Shown in pieces: positions 1 through 8,337 of a DNA stretch of 60,477 nt. The stretch comes from DAOQAU01 sp035354275 (lineage in GTDB: Bacteria > Cyanobacteriota > Vampirovibrionia > Gastranaerophilales > Gastranaerophilaceae), in contig DAOQAU010000005.1 of the NCBI GenBank assembly GCA_035354275.1, forward strand, positions 1 through 60,477, in the 5' to 3' direction. How positions within the stretch are numbered: position 1 is the first letter of the stretch; every line of letters begins with the position of its first letter. The position numbers and the translations under genes were made by a program. The notes beneath the pieces were generated by a model. That model was not told the DNA's origin. It saw only the letters and a list, made by a program, of their open reading frames with translations, and searched no databases.

Positions 1-842
1 GAATTGTTGATTTGTCTGAGGAATTTTCGCTTGTAACCTGTTGCGATGGAATCGGCTCAAAAATTATTCCGCTTTATGAGAAAAAACTTTTTAAAATAAT
101 CTCGGCTGATGTCGTAGCTGCAAATTTGAACGATTTGGTCTGCACCGGTGCTAAAGCTGTCGGTTTTGTGGATTATATCGCCGCAAACAAACTAGACAGT
201 AATGAAGTTTTTTCAATAGTCGAAGCGATTAAAAAAGAGTTGGACAATTGCGGATGCAAATTTTTGGGCGGTGAAACCTCAGAAATAAATGAGTTGATTA
301 CAAAAGGGAATATCGATATCTCAGGCTTTGCTGTCGGTGTGGTGAAAAAAGAAGAAAAACTTGACAAAAATAACGTTAAAGAAAACGATGTTGTGGTAGG
401 GCTTTGTTCCTCGGGAATCCACGCAAACGGGTTTTCGCTTGTGCGAAAACTGTATGCTCAAAAAAAACTTACCGATAAAGAGTTTGAAACCTGCCTTGCA
501 CCAACCTGTAATTATTACAACTGCGTTTCAAAACTCGTTGAGAAAAAATTGGTAAAATCTTGCGCCAACATAACAGGGGGCGGAATTTTTTCAAATTTAA
601 TCCGCGCAATTCCAGATAATTTGTCGGCAGAACTTGATTTTGAAAAAATTCCGCCCCAATCAATTTTTCAAAAGCTGAAATCAATCTGCGGGGATGAATT
701 TTTTGAAGTCTTTAACGCGGGTGTGGGTTTTTGCATGATTGCAGATGAGAAAAATTTGGAGCAAATTTTTGAAATTTCAAAAGAATTTAACCCTTTTATT
801 TTAGGGAAAATAATTATAAAAAATAAAATAATAACGCAATAA
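1..842 (+). CDS. purM: PurM, phosphoribosylformylglycinamidine cyclo-ligase (AIR synthase), 5'-truncated
   Basis: De novo purine synthesis: ATP-dependent closure of FGAM to AIR. The reading frame is open to the window edge (first full codon at base 3), so the true start lies upstream. Visible are the DGIGSK stretch (family: TDGVGTK), the NDLVCTGA segment (family: ND.. GA), GGETSE and the AIR-synthase C-terminal domain with GIHANGFSL and the TGGGIFSNL substrate-loop region. The TTG at 12 is not a real start because the conserved block begins before it. It is followed in the same direction by purN and purD, a compact purine block. Identity is confident; only the N-terminus is missing. Confidence 0.93.
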   Translation, partial: IVDLSEEFSLVTCCDGIGSKIIPLYEKKLFKIISADVVAANLNDLVCTGAKAVGFVDYIAANKLDSNEVFSIVEAIKKELDNCGCKFLGGETSEINELITKGNIDISGFAVGVVKKEEKLDKNNVKENDVVVGLCSSGIHANGFSLVRKLYAQKKLTDKEFETCLAPTCNYYNCVSKLVEKKLVKSCANITGGGIFSNLIRAIPDNLSAELDFEKIPPQSIFQKLKSICGDEFFEVFNAGVGFCMIADEKNLEQIFEISKEFNPFILGKIIIKNKIITQ

Positions 843-848
843 CATAAT

Positions 849-921
849 GTCATGCTGAATTTATTTCAGCATCTTTCCAGCTTTGTATGTTGGATAGATC
901 CCGAAATAAGTTCGGGATGAC
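849..921. repeat. Dispersed palindromic repeat between purM and purN
   Basis: The segment begins gtcatgctgaa and ends ttcgggatgac, with two internal hairpins (gctgaattta/tttcagc and tcccgaaa/ttcggga). It belongs to the widespread class of short intergenic palindromes carrying 'gtcat...gatgac' ends. Four related elements with 'cattgcgag'/'gcaatct' ends occur elsewhere in the window (near 3048, 17167, 38694 and 58566). No coding potential. Confidence 0.6.
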
Positions 922-943
922 AAAAAAGAAAAAGAAGGAATAA

Positions 944-1546
944 ATGACAAAAAAATTAGCAATAATGGGTTCAGGAAACGGCAGTAATTTTGAAGCAATC
1001 GCAAAATTTTTGCAGGGTAAAGATGTGGAAATTACTTGTTTGAGCGATGTTAAAGATGCTTTTATTCTAAAACGAGCTCAAAATTTGGGCATAAGCCATG
1101 AATTTTTGTCCTTTGAGAAAAATTATGAATACTTTTCAAAAAACAAATTTGACCTTGTGGCACTTGCAGGTTACATGAAAATTCTTGATGAAAAAACTTT
1201 GAAAAAAATGGGAAATGTCATCAATATTCATCCTTCGATTTTGCCTTCTTTCAGGGGCAAAGGCGCAATAAAAAAAGCTTTTTTGGCAGGGGTTAAGTTG
1301 AGCGGAGTTACAATCCATTGGGTGGAAAAAGAAGTAGATAAAGGAAAAATTATTGCTCAATATCCGGTTTTTATCGAAAATGCAATGAGTCTGGATGAAT
1401 TTGAGCAGGCAATCCATAACGTAGAATACAAACTTTATCCGATTGTTATAGAAAAACTTCTTGAAGATAAAGTTTTTGATTTTCAGGAATTGATAACTCC
1501 AACATCAAACAAAAAGTGCGGAGGCTGCGGGGGATGTCAGAATTAA
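944..1546 (+). CDS. purN: PurN, phosphoribosylglycinamide formyltransferase
   Basis: Transfers formyl from 10-formyl-THF to GAR in purine synthesis. The 200-aa protein shows the N-terminal nucleotide/phosphate loop GSGNGSNF (10-16), the catalytic triad region INIHPSILPSFRG (Asn94, His96) and the third catalytic residue Asp132 in EKEVDKG. ATG at 944 follows an aaggaataa ribosome-binding region. The C-terminus carries an unusual CGGCGGC tail, encoded by the same G-rich bases that serve as ribosome-binding site for purD, which overlaps its end. Length matches the family apart from the tail. Confidence 0.95.
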   Translation: MTKKLAIMGSGNGSNFEAIAKFLQGKDVEITCLSDVKDAFILKRAQNLGISHEFLSFEKNYEYFSKNKFDLVALAGYMKILDEKTLKKMGNVINIHPSILPSFRGKGAIKKAFLAGVKLSGVTIHWVEKEVDKGKIIAQYPVFIENAMSLDEFEQAIHNVEYKLYPIVIEKLLEDKVFDFQELITPTSNKKCGGCGGCQN

Positions 1547-2649
1547 ATCAAAAATTGAATGTTTTGGTTTTGGGATCAGGTGCAAGAGAACATTCAATCG
1601 CACTTTCGATAAGCAAATCGCCGCTTTTGAATAAATTGTTCCTTGCTCAAACCGGTGCGTTTGAATTGGGAGAAATAATTGAATTTAGAGATTTTGAGGA
1701 CCTTGCTAAAAAATGTGTCCTTAAAAAAATAAATTTGGCGGTTGTTGGACCTGAAGAACCTTTGTGTGAAGGGATTGTTGACGTTTTTAAAAAATATAAA
1801 ATTCCCACAATCGGGGTTGATAAATACTTTTCNNNNNNNNNNNNNNNNNNNNNNNNNNNNNNNNNNNNNNNNNNNNNNNNNNNNNNNNNNNNNNNNNNNN
1901 NNNNNNNNNNNNNNNNNNNNNNNNNNNNNNNNGGCAAAAACGCCCAAACAATTTTAATCGAAGAATTTTTGCAAGGCGAAGAGTGCTCCCTTATTTCTCT
2001 TTGGGACGGAAAAGAATTTTTACATTTTCCTCCCGCAAGAGATTTTAAAAAACTCGATAATTCCAAAAATGCACCAAACACAGGCGGGATGGGGGCGTTT
2101 TGCCCTGTTTTGCTCAACAAAAAACAACAAACAAAGCTTGACGAATACAAAAAACAACTGCAAAACGCCCTTAAAAAAGAAAAAGCCGGTTTTGCCGGAT
2201 TTATTTATTCGGGGCTTATTTGGGCACAAAAAGATAAAATTTGGGACTGGTATGTCCTTGAATACAACGTAAGAATGGGAGATCCCGAGTGTCAGGCGAT
2301 TTTAACACATCTTAATTCGGATTTTCTTGAAATTTTATTTAAAGCCTCAAAAGGAAAGCTTAAAAATTTAAAACCGTCTTACAAAAAAAATACTTCCGCC
2401 TGTCTTGTAATTGCCTGCAGCGGTTATCCGCAAAAGCCAAAAGACGGCGAAGAAATAGTTCTCCCCGAAGACAAAAAAATTCAGGTTTATTTTGCGGGCG
2501 TTGAAAAAAAAGGCGAAAAACTTTTTTCAAAAGGCGGCAGAATTTTATCCCTGTGCACAAATGCAAAAGAGCCTTTTAGTATTTTAAAAGAATATGCAAA
2601 GACAATCAAAATGAAGCACAAATATTTTAGGGAAGATATTGCTCTCTGA
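1534..2649 (+). CDS. purD: PurD, phosphoribosylamine-glycine ligase, interrupted by an assembly gap
   Basis: ATP-grasp ligase forming GAR from phosphoribosylamine and glycine. N-terminal domain starts with VLVLGSGAREHS (typical PurD VLVVGSGGREHA); VGPEEPL follows. After the gap come IEEFLQGEECS, GGMGAFCPV, EYNVRMGDPECQ and the C-terminal domain. ATG at 1534 is preferred over GTG at 1516 because a GGAGG lies about 9 bases upstream; it overlaps purN by 13 bases. The frame is kept across the 100 N, but comparison with the family (about 420-430 aa) suggests that roughly 75 residues belong in the gap, more than the 33 represented. The 3' end overlaps the convergent lipoprotein gene by 23 bases. 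Confidence 0.92.
   Translation: MSELNQKLNVLVLGSGAREHSIALSISKSPLLNKLFLAQTGAFELGEIIEFRDFEDLAKKCVLKKINLAVVGPEEPLCEGIVDVFKKYKIPTIGVDKYFXXXXXXXXXXXXXXXXXXXXXXXXXXXXXXXXXXGKNAQTILIEEFLQGEECSLISLWDGKEFLHFPPARDFKKLDNSKNAPNTGGMGAFCPVLLNKKQQTKLDEYKKQLQNALKKEKAGFAGFIYSGLIWAQKDKIWDWYVLEYNVRMGDPECQAILTHLNSDFLEILFKASKGKLKNLKPSYKKNTSACLVIACSGYPQKPKDGEEIVLPEDKKIQVYFAGVEKKGEKLFSKGGRILSLCTNAKEPFSILKEYAKTIKMKHKYFREDIAL
1833..1932. other. Assembly gap of exactly 100 N
   Basis: One hundred consecutive N inside purD, the conventional scaffolding placeholder for unknown length. It removes part of the ATP-grasp domain; nothing can be read here. Confidence 0.99.
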
Positions 2650-3100
2650 CATAAAATGATGCCGTTGCAAGAGGGGTTTCAAGGTTATTTTTTGCAAAAA
2701 CCCTCATATAATAATACCCGGCTTCATTTAATACGATATAGTCGTTATAGTAATAAACCTGATCTTTATATACTTTAAAATCATTGGCGTAAGCGATTTT
2801 TGTGCCCCACCATTCGGATTTCTCGTCTTTTTTTAGCACCTGAATCCTTATGTAATCTGATTTTATGGGTTTTTCGCTTATGAATAAATAATAAATTCTC
2901 TCATCGCGCTTAAAATTAACAGACGAATTCAAAAAATTCTCTTTTGAAATCGGCGAATGATTAAAAAGAATTATAGTGTGGGGTTTTCTGCAGCCCGAAA
3001 GGCAAATACAAAAACTAAAGCACAACAAAATAAGCCAAACAAGCCTGAGATTGCTTCGTTCCTTCAAATTAAGCAGGTTTTGAAAATTTATGTCTCGCAA
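2627..3100 (-). CDS. Predicted lipoprotein, unknown function
   Basis: 157 aa. A positively charged n-region (KERSNLR) is followed by a hydrophobic stretch and a lipobox LSGC with Cys at about residue 37, so it should be lipidated and membrane anchored. The mature part is beta-rich with many Tyr and Trp, ending in a segment like a fibronectin/Ig-type strand (YYYMRVFAKNN), but I recognise no family. No ATG is available in frame: the only good start is TTG at 3100, about 8 bases after an AAAGG. This start and the first ~18 codons lie inside a dispersed palindromic repeat (3048-3104). It follows the large TPR gene by 22 bases, so the two may be co-transcribed. Confidence 0.7.
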   Translation of the reverse strand: MRDINFQNLLNLKERSNLRLVWLILLCFSFCICLSGCRKPHTIILFNHSPISKENFLNSSVNFKRDERIYYLFISEKPIKSDYIRIQVLKKDEKSEWWGTKIAYANDFKVYKDQVYYYNDYIVLNEAGYYYMRVFAKNNLETPLATASFYVREQYLP

Positions 3101-3104
3101 TGAC
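3048..3104. repeat. Dispersed palindromic repeat overlapping the lipoprotein start
   Basis: Read on the minus strand it starts gtcattgcgag and ends gaacgaagcaatct, the typical outer ends of a common bacterial palindromic repeat. It supplies the start codon and signal-peptide n-region of the lipoprotein gene on the minus strand. Confidence 0.6.
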
Positions 3105-3122
3105 GTAACCTTTTTATCATTA

Positions 3123-5156
3123 CTATTTTAAGCTGTCGATTTTGGCTTCGACCGCCTGTCTGATTTTAGGATCTTTTTCCAGCCCGACAAATTTTTCGTA
3201 ACTTTGTATCGCCTTAACCTTGTTACCTTCGGTTTCATAGGCAAGCCCCAGGGCATAGTGAGCGTAGGTGTAATTAGGGTTTAAATAAACCACTTTTTCA
3301 AAGCATTTTTTGCTTTCGGTGTAATTAGAGCCTTCGGCATAAACAAGCCCTAAATTAAAAATCGCATCCGTGTAATTAGGGTCGATTTCTATTGCTTTTT
3401 TATAGTAAAAAACTGCTTTGTCGGGATTGTTTTTGAGTTTGTAAAGATTCCCGAGCTTAAGACAAGTGACAGAATCATCGCTTTTTAAATCCAGTGCTTT
3501 TGAATATTTTACAATCGCTTCTTCAAATCTTTTTTGGTTATAAAGAGCGTCACCCGATTTTATCAAAGTCTGAACATCTTCAACCTGCGGCTCAACAATT
3601 TTTGGCATTGCGGCAGGAGTTTGTACTTCAGTTTCAATCTGTTGTCCAAAAACTTGGGGCTGAGTTTGTTCAATTATTTCTTCTTTAGGTTTGTTTTTAT
3701 CGACTAAAGCTTTATGGCTAAGCCTGTAGTCTTGATTCTCAGGGTCGATTTCAATAGCTTTTTCGTAATTTTCGATTGCTTTATCCTCATAGCCCAAATT
3801 TTCGTAAGCTTTTGCAAGCGAAAAATAAGCATAAGCCTCGTTAGGATTATAAATTATTGCCTCATAAAAGCTTGAAGCAGCTTTTTGATAATCGCTGTTT
3901 TTCATTAATATGTCACCCTGCGAAAGTAGTGCGCTTGAAAGATTAATTTTTAATCTGGGGTTATCTTTTTGCGCCAAAAGCTCCTTGTAAGTAGGAATTG
4001 CGCTGTCATAGCGTTCCATGGCATGAAGTACAAGTGCCTTGTTTGCTTTTATGTCGTAATCGCCTTTGTCTGTAGCTAAGACTTCTTCATAATAATTAAG
4101 CGCATTGGAATAGTCGCCTTTTGTATGATAGCAAAGTGCCAGTTCTTTTTTTACCGCTATATTTGTGTTGTCTTTGGAAAGCGATTTTGTGAAGTTTAAA
4201 ATTGCTAAATCAAGGTTGTTTTGTCTTTTATAAACAGTTGCCAAATTGGCGTAAGCATTTGGTGCTTCGGGATACCTTGCCAGAAAAATCTTATACTGTT
4301 CAATCGCAGCGTCGTCTTTTCCCATATCTGCAAGAAGGTTTGCATAATCAAACCTTAGGGAAGTAAAATCGGGTTTGAGTTTAAAAGTTTCTTCAAATTC
4401 TGTCAGTGCTAAATCGTCTTTGTCCATCTGTTGGTAAGAAACAGCTAAATTTGCGTGTGAAACAACATCTTCAGGGTTTTGTTCTACCGCTTTTTTGAGA
4501 ATATCTATTGCGGTATCGTATTTTTTTGCCTTAAAAAGTGCCATACCGTAACTTGCATACTGGTCAAAATCAGCCGGATTTTTTGCATAAAGCGCATTGT
4601 ATTCATCACATGCTTTTTCTATCTGATTGTCTTTAAGATATGCTCCTGCCAAATTTATTCTTGAATCCTGATTGTCAGGATAAATAGCAAGAAATTTGTT
4701 AAAATTATCTATTGCTTCTTTATTTTCGCCCATATAGTACTGAACGTTTGCCATGTTCAGGTAATTGTATTTGTAATCGGGAAAAATATCCATTGCCTGT
4801 TTGTAAGATTTATAAGCGTTTTCATAATCGCCCTGGGTTTGAAGAATGTTTCCTATGCTTATATAGATAAAAGCGTCATTGGGCCGTAGGTGAATGGCTT
4901 TTTTGTAAGAAGCAAGCGCATTTTGCAAATCGCCCATATCAGCGTAAAGCCCGGCCATTTTTGTATAGAGCATCGCATCCTCGCCGCTTATTTCAATGGC
5001 TTTTTGAATTAAAGTTATCGCGCCTTCATACTTTTTTTGATACTCCAAAGTACATGCCTGCTGATAAAGAGAATGAGCTTCCTTTGTCATCCTCGCCTGT
5101 GCAGGAAACGTTGTCAGAGCCAAAATTATCGCCGATGCCAAAAGTTTTTTCTTCAT
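3123..5156 (-). CDS. Secreted TPR-repeat protein
   Basis: 677 aa with a clear signal peptide (MKKKLLASAIILALTTFPAQA, cleavage after AQA) and then TPR units along nearly the whole length, recognisable by repeated A..Y..A......P patterns (e.g. NPNEAYAYFSLAKAYENLG). A Gln/Pro/Glu-rich spacer at about 495-525 divides two TPR blocks. Probably a periplasmic scaffold. It lies downstream of the cellulose-like synthase operon in the same direction, behind a strong hairpin (5254-5282), so it may be a separate unit. Such TPR proteins often assist polysaccharide export or envelope assembly; no specific role can be assigned. Confidence 0.85.
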   Translation of the reverse strand: MKKKLLASAIILALTTFPAQARMTKEAHSLYQQACTLEYQKKYEGAITLIQKAIEISGEDAMLYTKMAGLYADMGDLQNALASYKKAIHLRPNDAFIYISIGNILQTQGDYENAYKSYKQAMDIFPDYKYNYLNMANVQYYMGENKEAIDNFNKFLAIYPDNQDSRINLAGAYLKDNQIEKACDEYNALYAKNPADFDQYASYGMALFKAKKYDTAIDILKKAVEQNPEDVVSHANLAVSYQQMDKDDLALTEFEETFKLKPDFTSLRFDYANLLADMGKDDAAIEQYKIFLARYPEAPNAYANLATVYKRQNNLDLAILNFTKSLSKDNTNIAVKKELALCYHTKGDYSNALNYYEEVLATDKGDYDIKANKALVLHAMERYDSAIPTYKELLAQKDNPRLKINLSSALLSQGDILMKNSDYQKAASSFYEAIIYNPNEAYAYFSLAKAYENLGYEDKAIENYEKAIEIDPENQDYRLSHKALVDKNKPKEEIIEQTQPQVFGQQIETEVQTPAAMPKIVEPQVEDVQTLIKSGDALYNQKRFEEAIVKYSKALDLKSDDSVTCLKLGNLYKLKNNPDKAVFYYKKAIEIDPNYTDAIFNLGLVYAEGSNYTESKKCFEKVVYLNPNYTYAHYALGLAYETEGNKVKAIQSYEKFVGLEKDPKIRQAVEAKIDSLK

Positions 5157-5253
5157 ATTTTAATCTTCTTCTTTTAAACTCTCAAGCTGATTTTACCAAA
5201 AAATTAGGGCAGGCGCAAGGAATATTCAAAAGAATATGAATTATTATTAATAA

Positions 5254-5282
5254 GGCGGCGGGCAAAATTTTTGCCCGCCGCC
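5254..5282 (-). terminator. Terminator-like perfect palindrome after the cellulose-synthase-like gene
   Basis: A perfect palindrome with outer stem ggcggcgggc and A/T-rich centre, ten bases past the stop of the minus-strand synthase gene. On the minus strand it is followed only by a weak ttatt run. Similar GC-outer/AT-inner hairpins follow hup, thrS and the 54.9-kb gene. Confidence 0.6.
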
Positions 5283-5291
5283 AAAAAAAGA

Positions 5292-7226
5292 TTAATCTTC
5301 AAAATAATCATCCCACTTATCGGGCTTTTTGTAAGCAAATTTTACATAATTATCAAGCCGGTTAACATTTTGCCGCGTCAGCTTAAAAAGCGCAATCGGT
5401 TTTTTAAACATGGATTTGCACAGATATTTGCCCTTTTCAAGAGAACAGCTCAGTATTTTAAGCGGGCTTTCTTCATTTCCTATTTTAGTCGTAAATTCAT
5501 TTTGGGCTTTTTGTTCAAGGTTTTCGTCAGCTAAAAATTTTAGTCCCGAGCGCGAAGCATCTTCGACAATAGTCTGATATTTTTTGTGTTTATCGTCTTC
5601 AATGTTAAGATTTTCTTCCAAGTTCACCCTTTGATAAGTTCTTTTTTCGGGTTTTTCCGTTACCACCTGAATTCCGAAAAACAAAACAATAATATTTATG
5701 CTGTTCCAAAAAAGGTTTGCAATAACCGCAAGAACACTGTAAACATCAGAGTATAGAATATCATAAATCCCTTCAAGTTGTGCGGCGATAAGAATTCCGA
5801 AAATTACGGCAAGAGGTACTGCATATTTCATGTTTGTTTTAGTTGATTTGGAAAATTTTTTGCTTACAATAAATTTAAATTTTGCAAGTTTTTCGGGAAT
5901 AAAAAGTGCCTGAAGGATGCTTCCGATTGTAAAAATAGAAGTTATAAGGTCATAAACATCGGCAAGAATAACATTTTTAATTCTCACGCATTGATTAAAA
6001 ATGAAGGCAAATTTTATCGTAAAATAACAAATCTGAAACGCAAAAATCTGATAAAAAAGTATTAAAACAGGGGTTATGTCAAAAAACAAAAATAAAACAG
6101 GCGCAAGAAGAAAAATTATCCTTGCAATCGGAGTTATAAAATACATAACCCCCGATAAATAAAAGAAAGCTTGAATGGGCGTAAGCTTTTTATAATATTC
6201 CCAGTTTTTTGGCGTGGTAAGAATCTGGACATTTCCTTTAGCCCAGCGGCATCGCTGCTTAATATATTCTTCAAAAGTGGAAGCCGCAACACCTATTGCA
6301 ATCGGTCTGTTGTAATAGGCTATACCGTAGCCTGCGGCATGAAACTTAAGCCCCAAAAGAGAATCTTCGGTTATGCTGTTTTCGGGGAAATTACCCACAG
6401 ATGCAAGATGAGTTCTTCTTATTAAAATATTTGTCCCCCCGCAAAAAACCGAGCCGTATTCGTTTAGCGCAGGTTCAATTACCCTGTAAAACATTTCCTG
6501 CTCGTTTGAAAGAAATTTTTCCATTTTCAAGTTTTTTTGAAAAGCATCCGGATTGCAAAAATGCTGAGGCGTTTGAACCATTGCCATATTTTCATCCGTA
6601 AAAAAGTAAACGGTTTCTCTTAAGAAAGTCGAAGCCGGCATGTGATCCGCATCAAAAATTACCACAATATCAGAGTCCGTTTGAGAAAGCCCGTTATTTA
6701 TATTTCCCGACTTAAATCCTTTATTTGTGTCTCTTGTAATGTAATTGCACCCTAAAAGTTCTGTTAATTCCTTAATCTCAGGTCTTCTGCCGTCATCTAA
6801 AACGTAAACTTTTTTATTGGGATAATCTATGTTTTTGCATGCAGAAATCGTTGTTGCAAGTAAATCGGGCGATTCAATAATGGTACAGATAAAAATATCC
6901 ACGCTCGGACAAAAGTTTTTGAAAGTTACAAGTTCGCCGTTTTTAAAAATATCCTTTGAATAGTCCTGCTGAAGTACATTGTCCGGCTCTGTTTTTTCTA
7001 AATTTGAAGCTTTTACAAGAATCATACTGAAATTGGTAAAAACAATTAAAGTCACAAGCTCTGCTGCCAAAAGCGCATAAGACCAAAAGGTTGTAAAAGG
7101 CGAAGTTAAAAGATTAAGAGTAAAAATCCAACGCCAAGTAATATAAGCAACCCCGATTACAAAAATTATTGAGGCAAAAATCAGAATTTTTAATGAGGGG
7201 CAAGAATTTTTTTTGTTTTTATTCAT
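5292..7226 (-). CDS. BcsA-like processive glycosyltransferase (family 2) with C-terminal PilZ domain
   Basis: 644 aa inner-membrane synthase. Two N-terminal membrane helices (about 12-40 and 47-70), then a cytoplasmic GT2 domain with DDG (144-146), FDADH (191-195), FCGGTN (261-266), TED (286-288) and QRCRW (324-328), the full set for processive beta-glycan synthases. More membrane helices follow (about 350-520). The tail has a c-di-GMP-binding PilZ signature: RTYQR (529-533) and DASRSG (556-561). It overlaps the GH8 gene by 8 bases. Likely makes cellulose or a related beta-glucan under c-di-GMP control. Somewhat shorter than typical BcsA (700 aa or more). No BcsB partner is seen here, so the product could differ. 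Confidence 0.88.
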   Translation of the reverse strand: MNKNKKNSCPSLKILIFASIIFVIGVAYITWRWIFTLNLLTSPFTTFWSYALLAAELVTLIVFTNFSMILVKASNLEKTEPDNVLQQDYSKDIFKNGELVTFKNFCPSVDIFICTIIESPDLLATTISACKNIDYPNKKVYVLDDGRRPEIKELTELLGCNYITRDTNKGFKSGNINNGLSQTDSDIVVIFDADHMPASTFLRETVYFFTDENMAMVQTPQHFCNPDAFQKNLKMEKFLSNEQEMFYRVIEPALNEYGSVFCGGTNILIRRTHLASVGNFPENSITEDSLLGLKFHAAGYGIAYYNRPIAIGVAASTFEEYIKQRCRWAKGNVQILTTPKNWEYYKKLTPIQAFFYLSGVMYFITPIARIIFLLAPVLFLFFDITPVLILFYQIFAFQICYFTIKFAFIFNQCVRIKNVILADVYDLITSIFTIGSILQALFIPEKLAKFKFIVSKKFSKSTKTNMKYAVPLAVIFGILIAAQLEGIYDILYSDVYSVLAVIANLFWNSINIIVLFFGIQVVTEKPEKRTYQRVNLEENLNIEDDKHKKYQTIVEDASRSGLKFLADENLEQKAQNEFTTKIGNEESPLKILSCSLEKGKYLCKSMFKKPIALFKLTRQNVNRLDNYVKFAYKKPDKWDDYFED

Positions 7227-8337
7227 CTAAATTTCCGTGGGTTTTATCACAGTTATAAAGGAAACAGCCAAACCAAATTAAATTTTGTCCGTAATAATCG
7301 CTTGTACTGTCCCAATAACCTTTGTCTTTGAAAATAGGTACTAATTTTTCAGTATAAATTTCTCTTGCAATTTTTTCATCGGACATGTTGATAACAGGAA
7401 TTAAAATTGCAACAGAACCCGCGAATTCTTCTTTATTTTTTAATTTTCCTTCTGCAGTATAATTAACATATATTTTGCCTGATTTTTTCCAATTTTCTGT
7501 GAAAAAATCCGCATTTTTCAAAATTTTAAATGCTCTTTTATCGCCTGTTTTTTCATTATCAAGGAAAATCCTTGCAAAAACTCTTATCGCATCGTAAGAA
7601 AAATCGCTTCTGGTTGAATTTTCGAGCACAACCTGCCCGTTTTGGATTAAAAACCAATCAGAGGGTAAACCTGTTTTCGTTTTTTCCATTGATTTTTCAA
7701 GATAATAGTAAGATGATTTAATTAATTCATCCCAATCATGCTTTTTGTCGTATTTTTGAAAAATTCTGAAAGCATAAGGTGAAAAATAAGAAGGATTAAC
7801 TTCAACCTTTTCTACCAAGGTTTGATTAACTCCCGGCATTAAAATTCTTTTTCCGTCAACAATTTTCGTTTCATTTTCCCAAACGGAATTTATAATCGGA
7901 AGGGCGGTTTTTAGATATTTTCTGTTTTTTGTTTTTTCATAAGCCAAAATAAGCGAAAATGCTATATCAATATCGGCATCCGATGCCGAATTTTTATCCA
8001 AAATTGTGTAATCGCCCGTTTTATTTTCGCCCCAAAGCCAGCTGAATAATTTATCATTTCGTTGAAGATTGTTTTGTGACCAGCTTAAAACAAGGTCAAA
8101 AGTTTTAAAATCATTCATTATCATACTTCTAAGCAGCATATAAGATTGACCCTCAGAGGTTGTAATATTATCTCTTTGAGGGTCCATAATTCTTCCGTCT
8201 TTGGTCATGTAATAAATTTTATAAAAATCATAACTGTCTTTAAGGCAAAAAGCGGGCTCTTTTGAAGGTGCTTTAAGAATAAAAAGTGCAACAAGAGAAA
8301 CGATTACACCAAATATTAGTAAATTAATTTTTTGCAT
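7219..8337 (-). CDS. Glycoside hydrolase family 8 (BcsZ-like endoglucanase)
   Basis: 372 aa, anchored or exported through an N-terminal hydrophobic segment (about 5-22). The GH8 acid residue is Glu62 in TTSEGQSYML, and the family signature ASDADIDIA (118-126) carries the conserved Asp pair. Aromatic substrate-binding positions such as FSWLWG (98-103) are present. In cellulose operons this enzyme trims the nascent glucan in the periplasm. It overlaps both neighbours (14 bases with the porin gene, 8 with the synthase gene), indicating translational coupling. Confidence 0.88.
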   Translation of the reverse strand: MQKINLLIFGVIVSLVALFILKAPSKEPAFCLKDSYDFYKIYYMTKDGRIMDPQRDNITTSEGQSYMLLRSMIMNDFKTFDLVLSWSQNNLQRNDKLFSWLWGENKTGDYTILDKNSASDADIDIAFSLILAYEKTKNRKYLKTALPIINSVWENETKIVDGKRILMPGVNQTLVEKVEVNPSYFSPYAFRIFQKYDKKHDWDELIKSSYYYLEKSMEKTKTGLPSDWFLIQNGQVVLENSTRSDFSYDAIRVFARIFLDNEKTGDKRAFKILKNADFFTENWKKSGKIYVNYTAEGKLKNKEEFAGSVAILIPVINMSDEKIAREIYTEKLVPIFKDKGYWDSTSDYYGQNLIWFGCFLYNCDKTHGNLDE

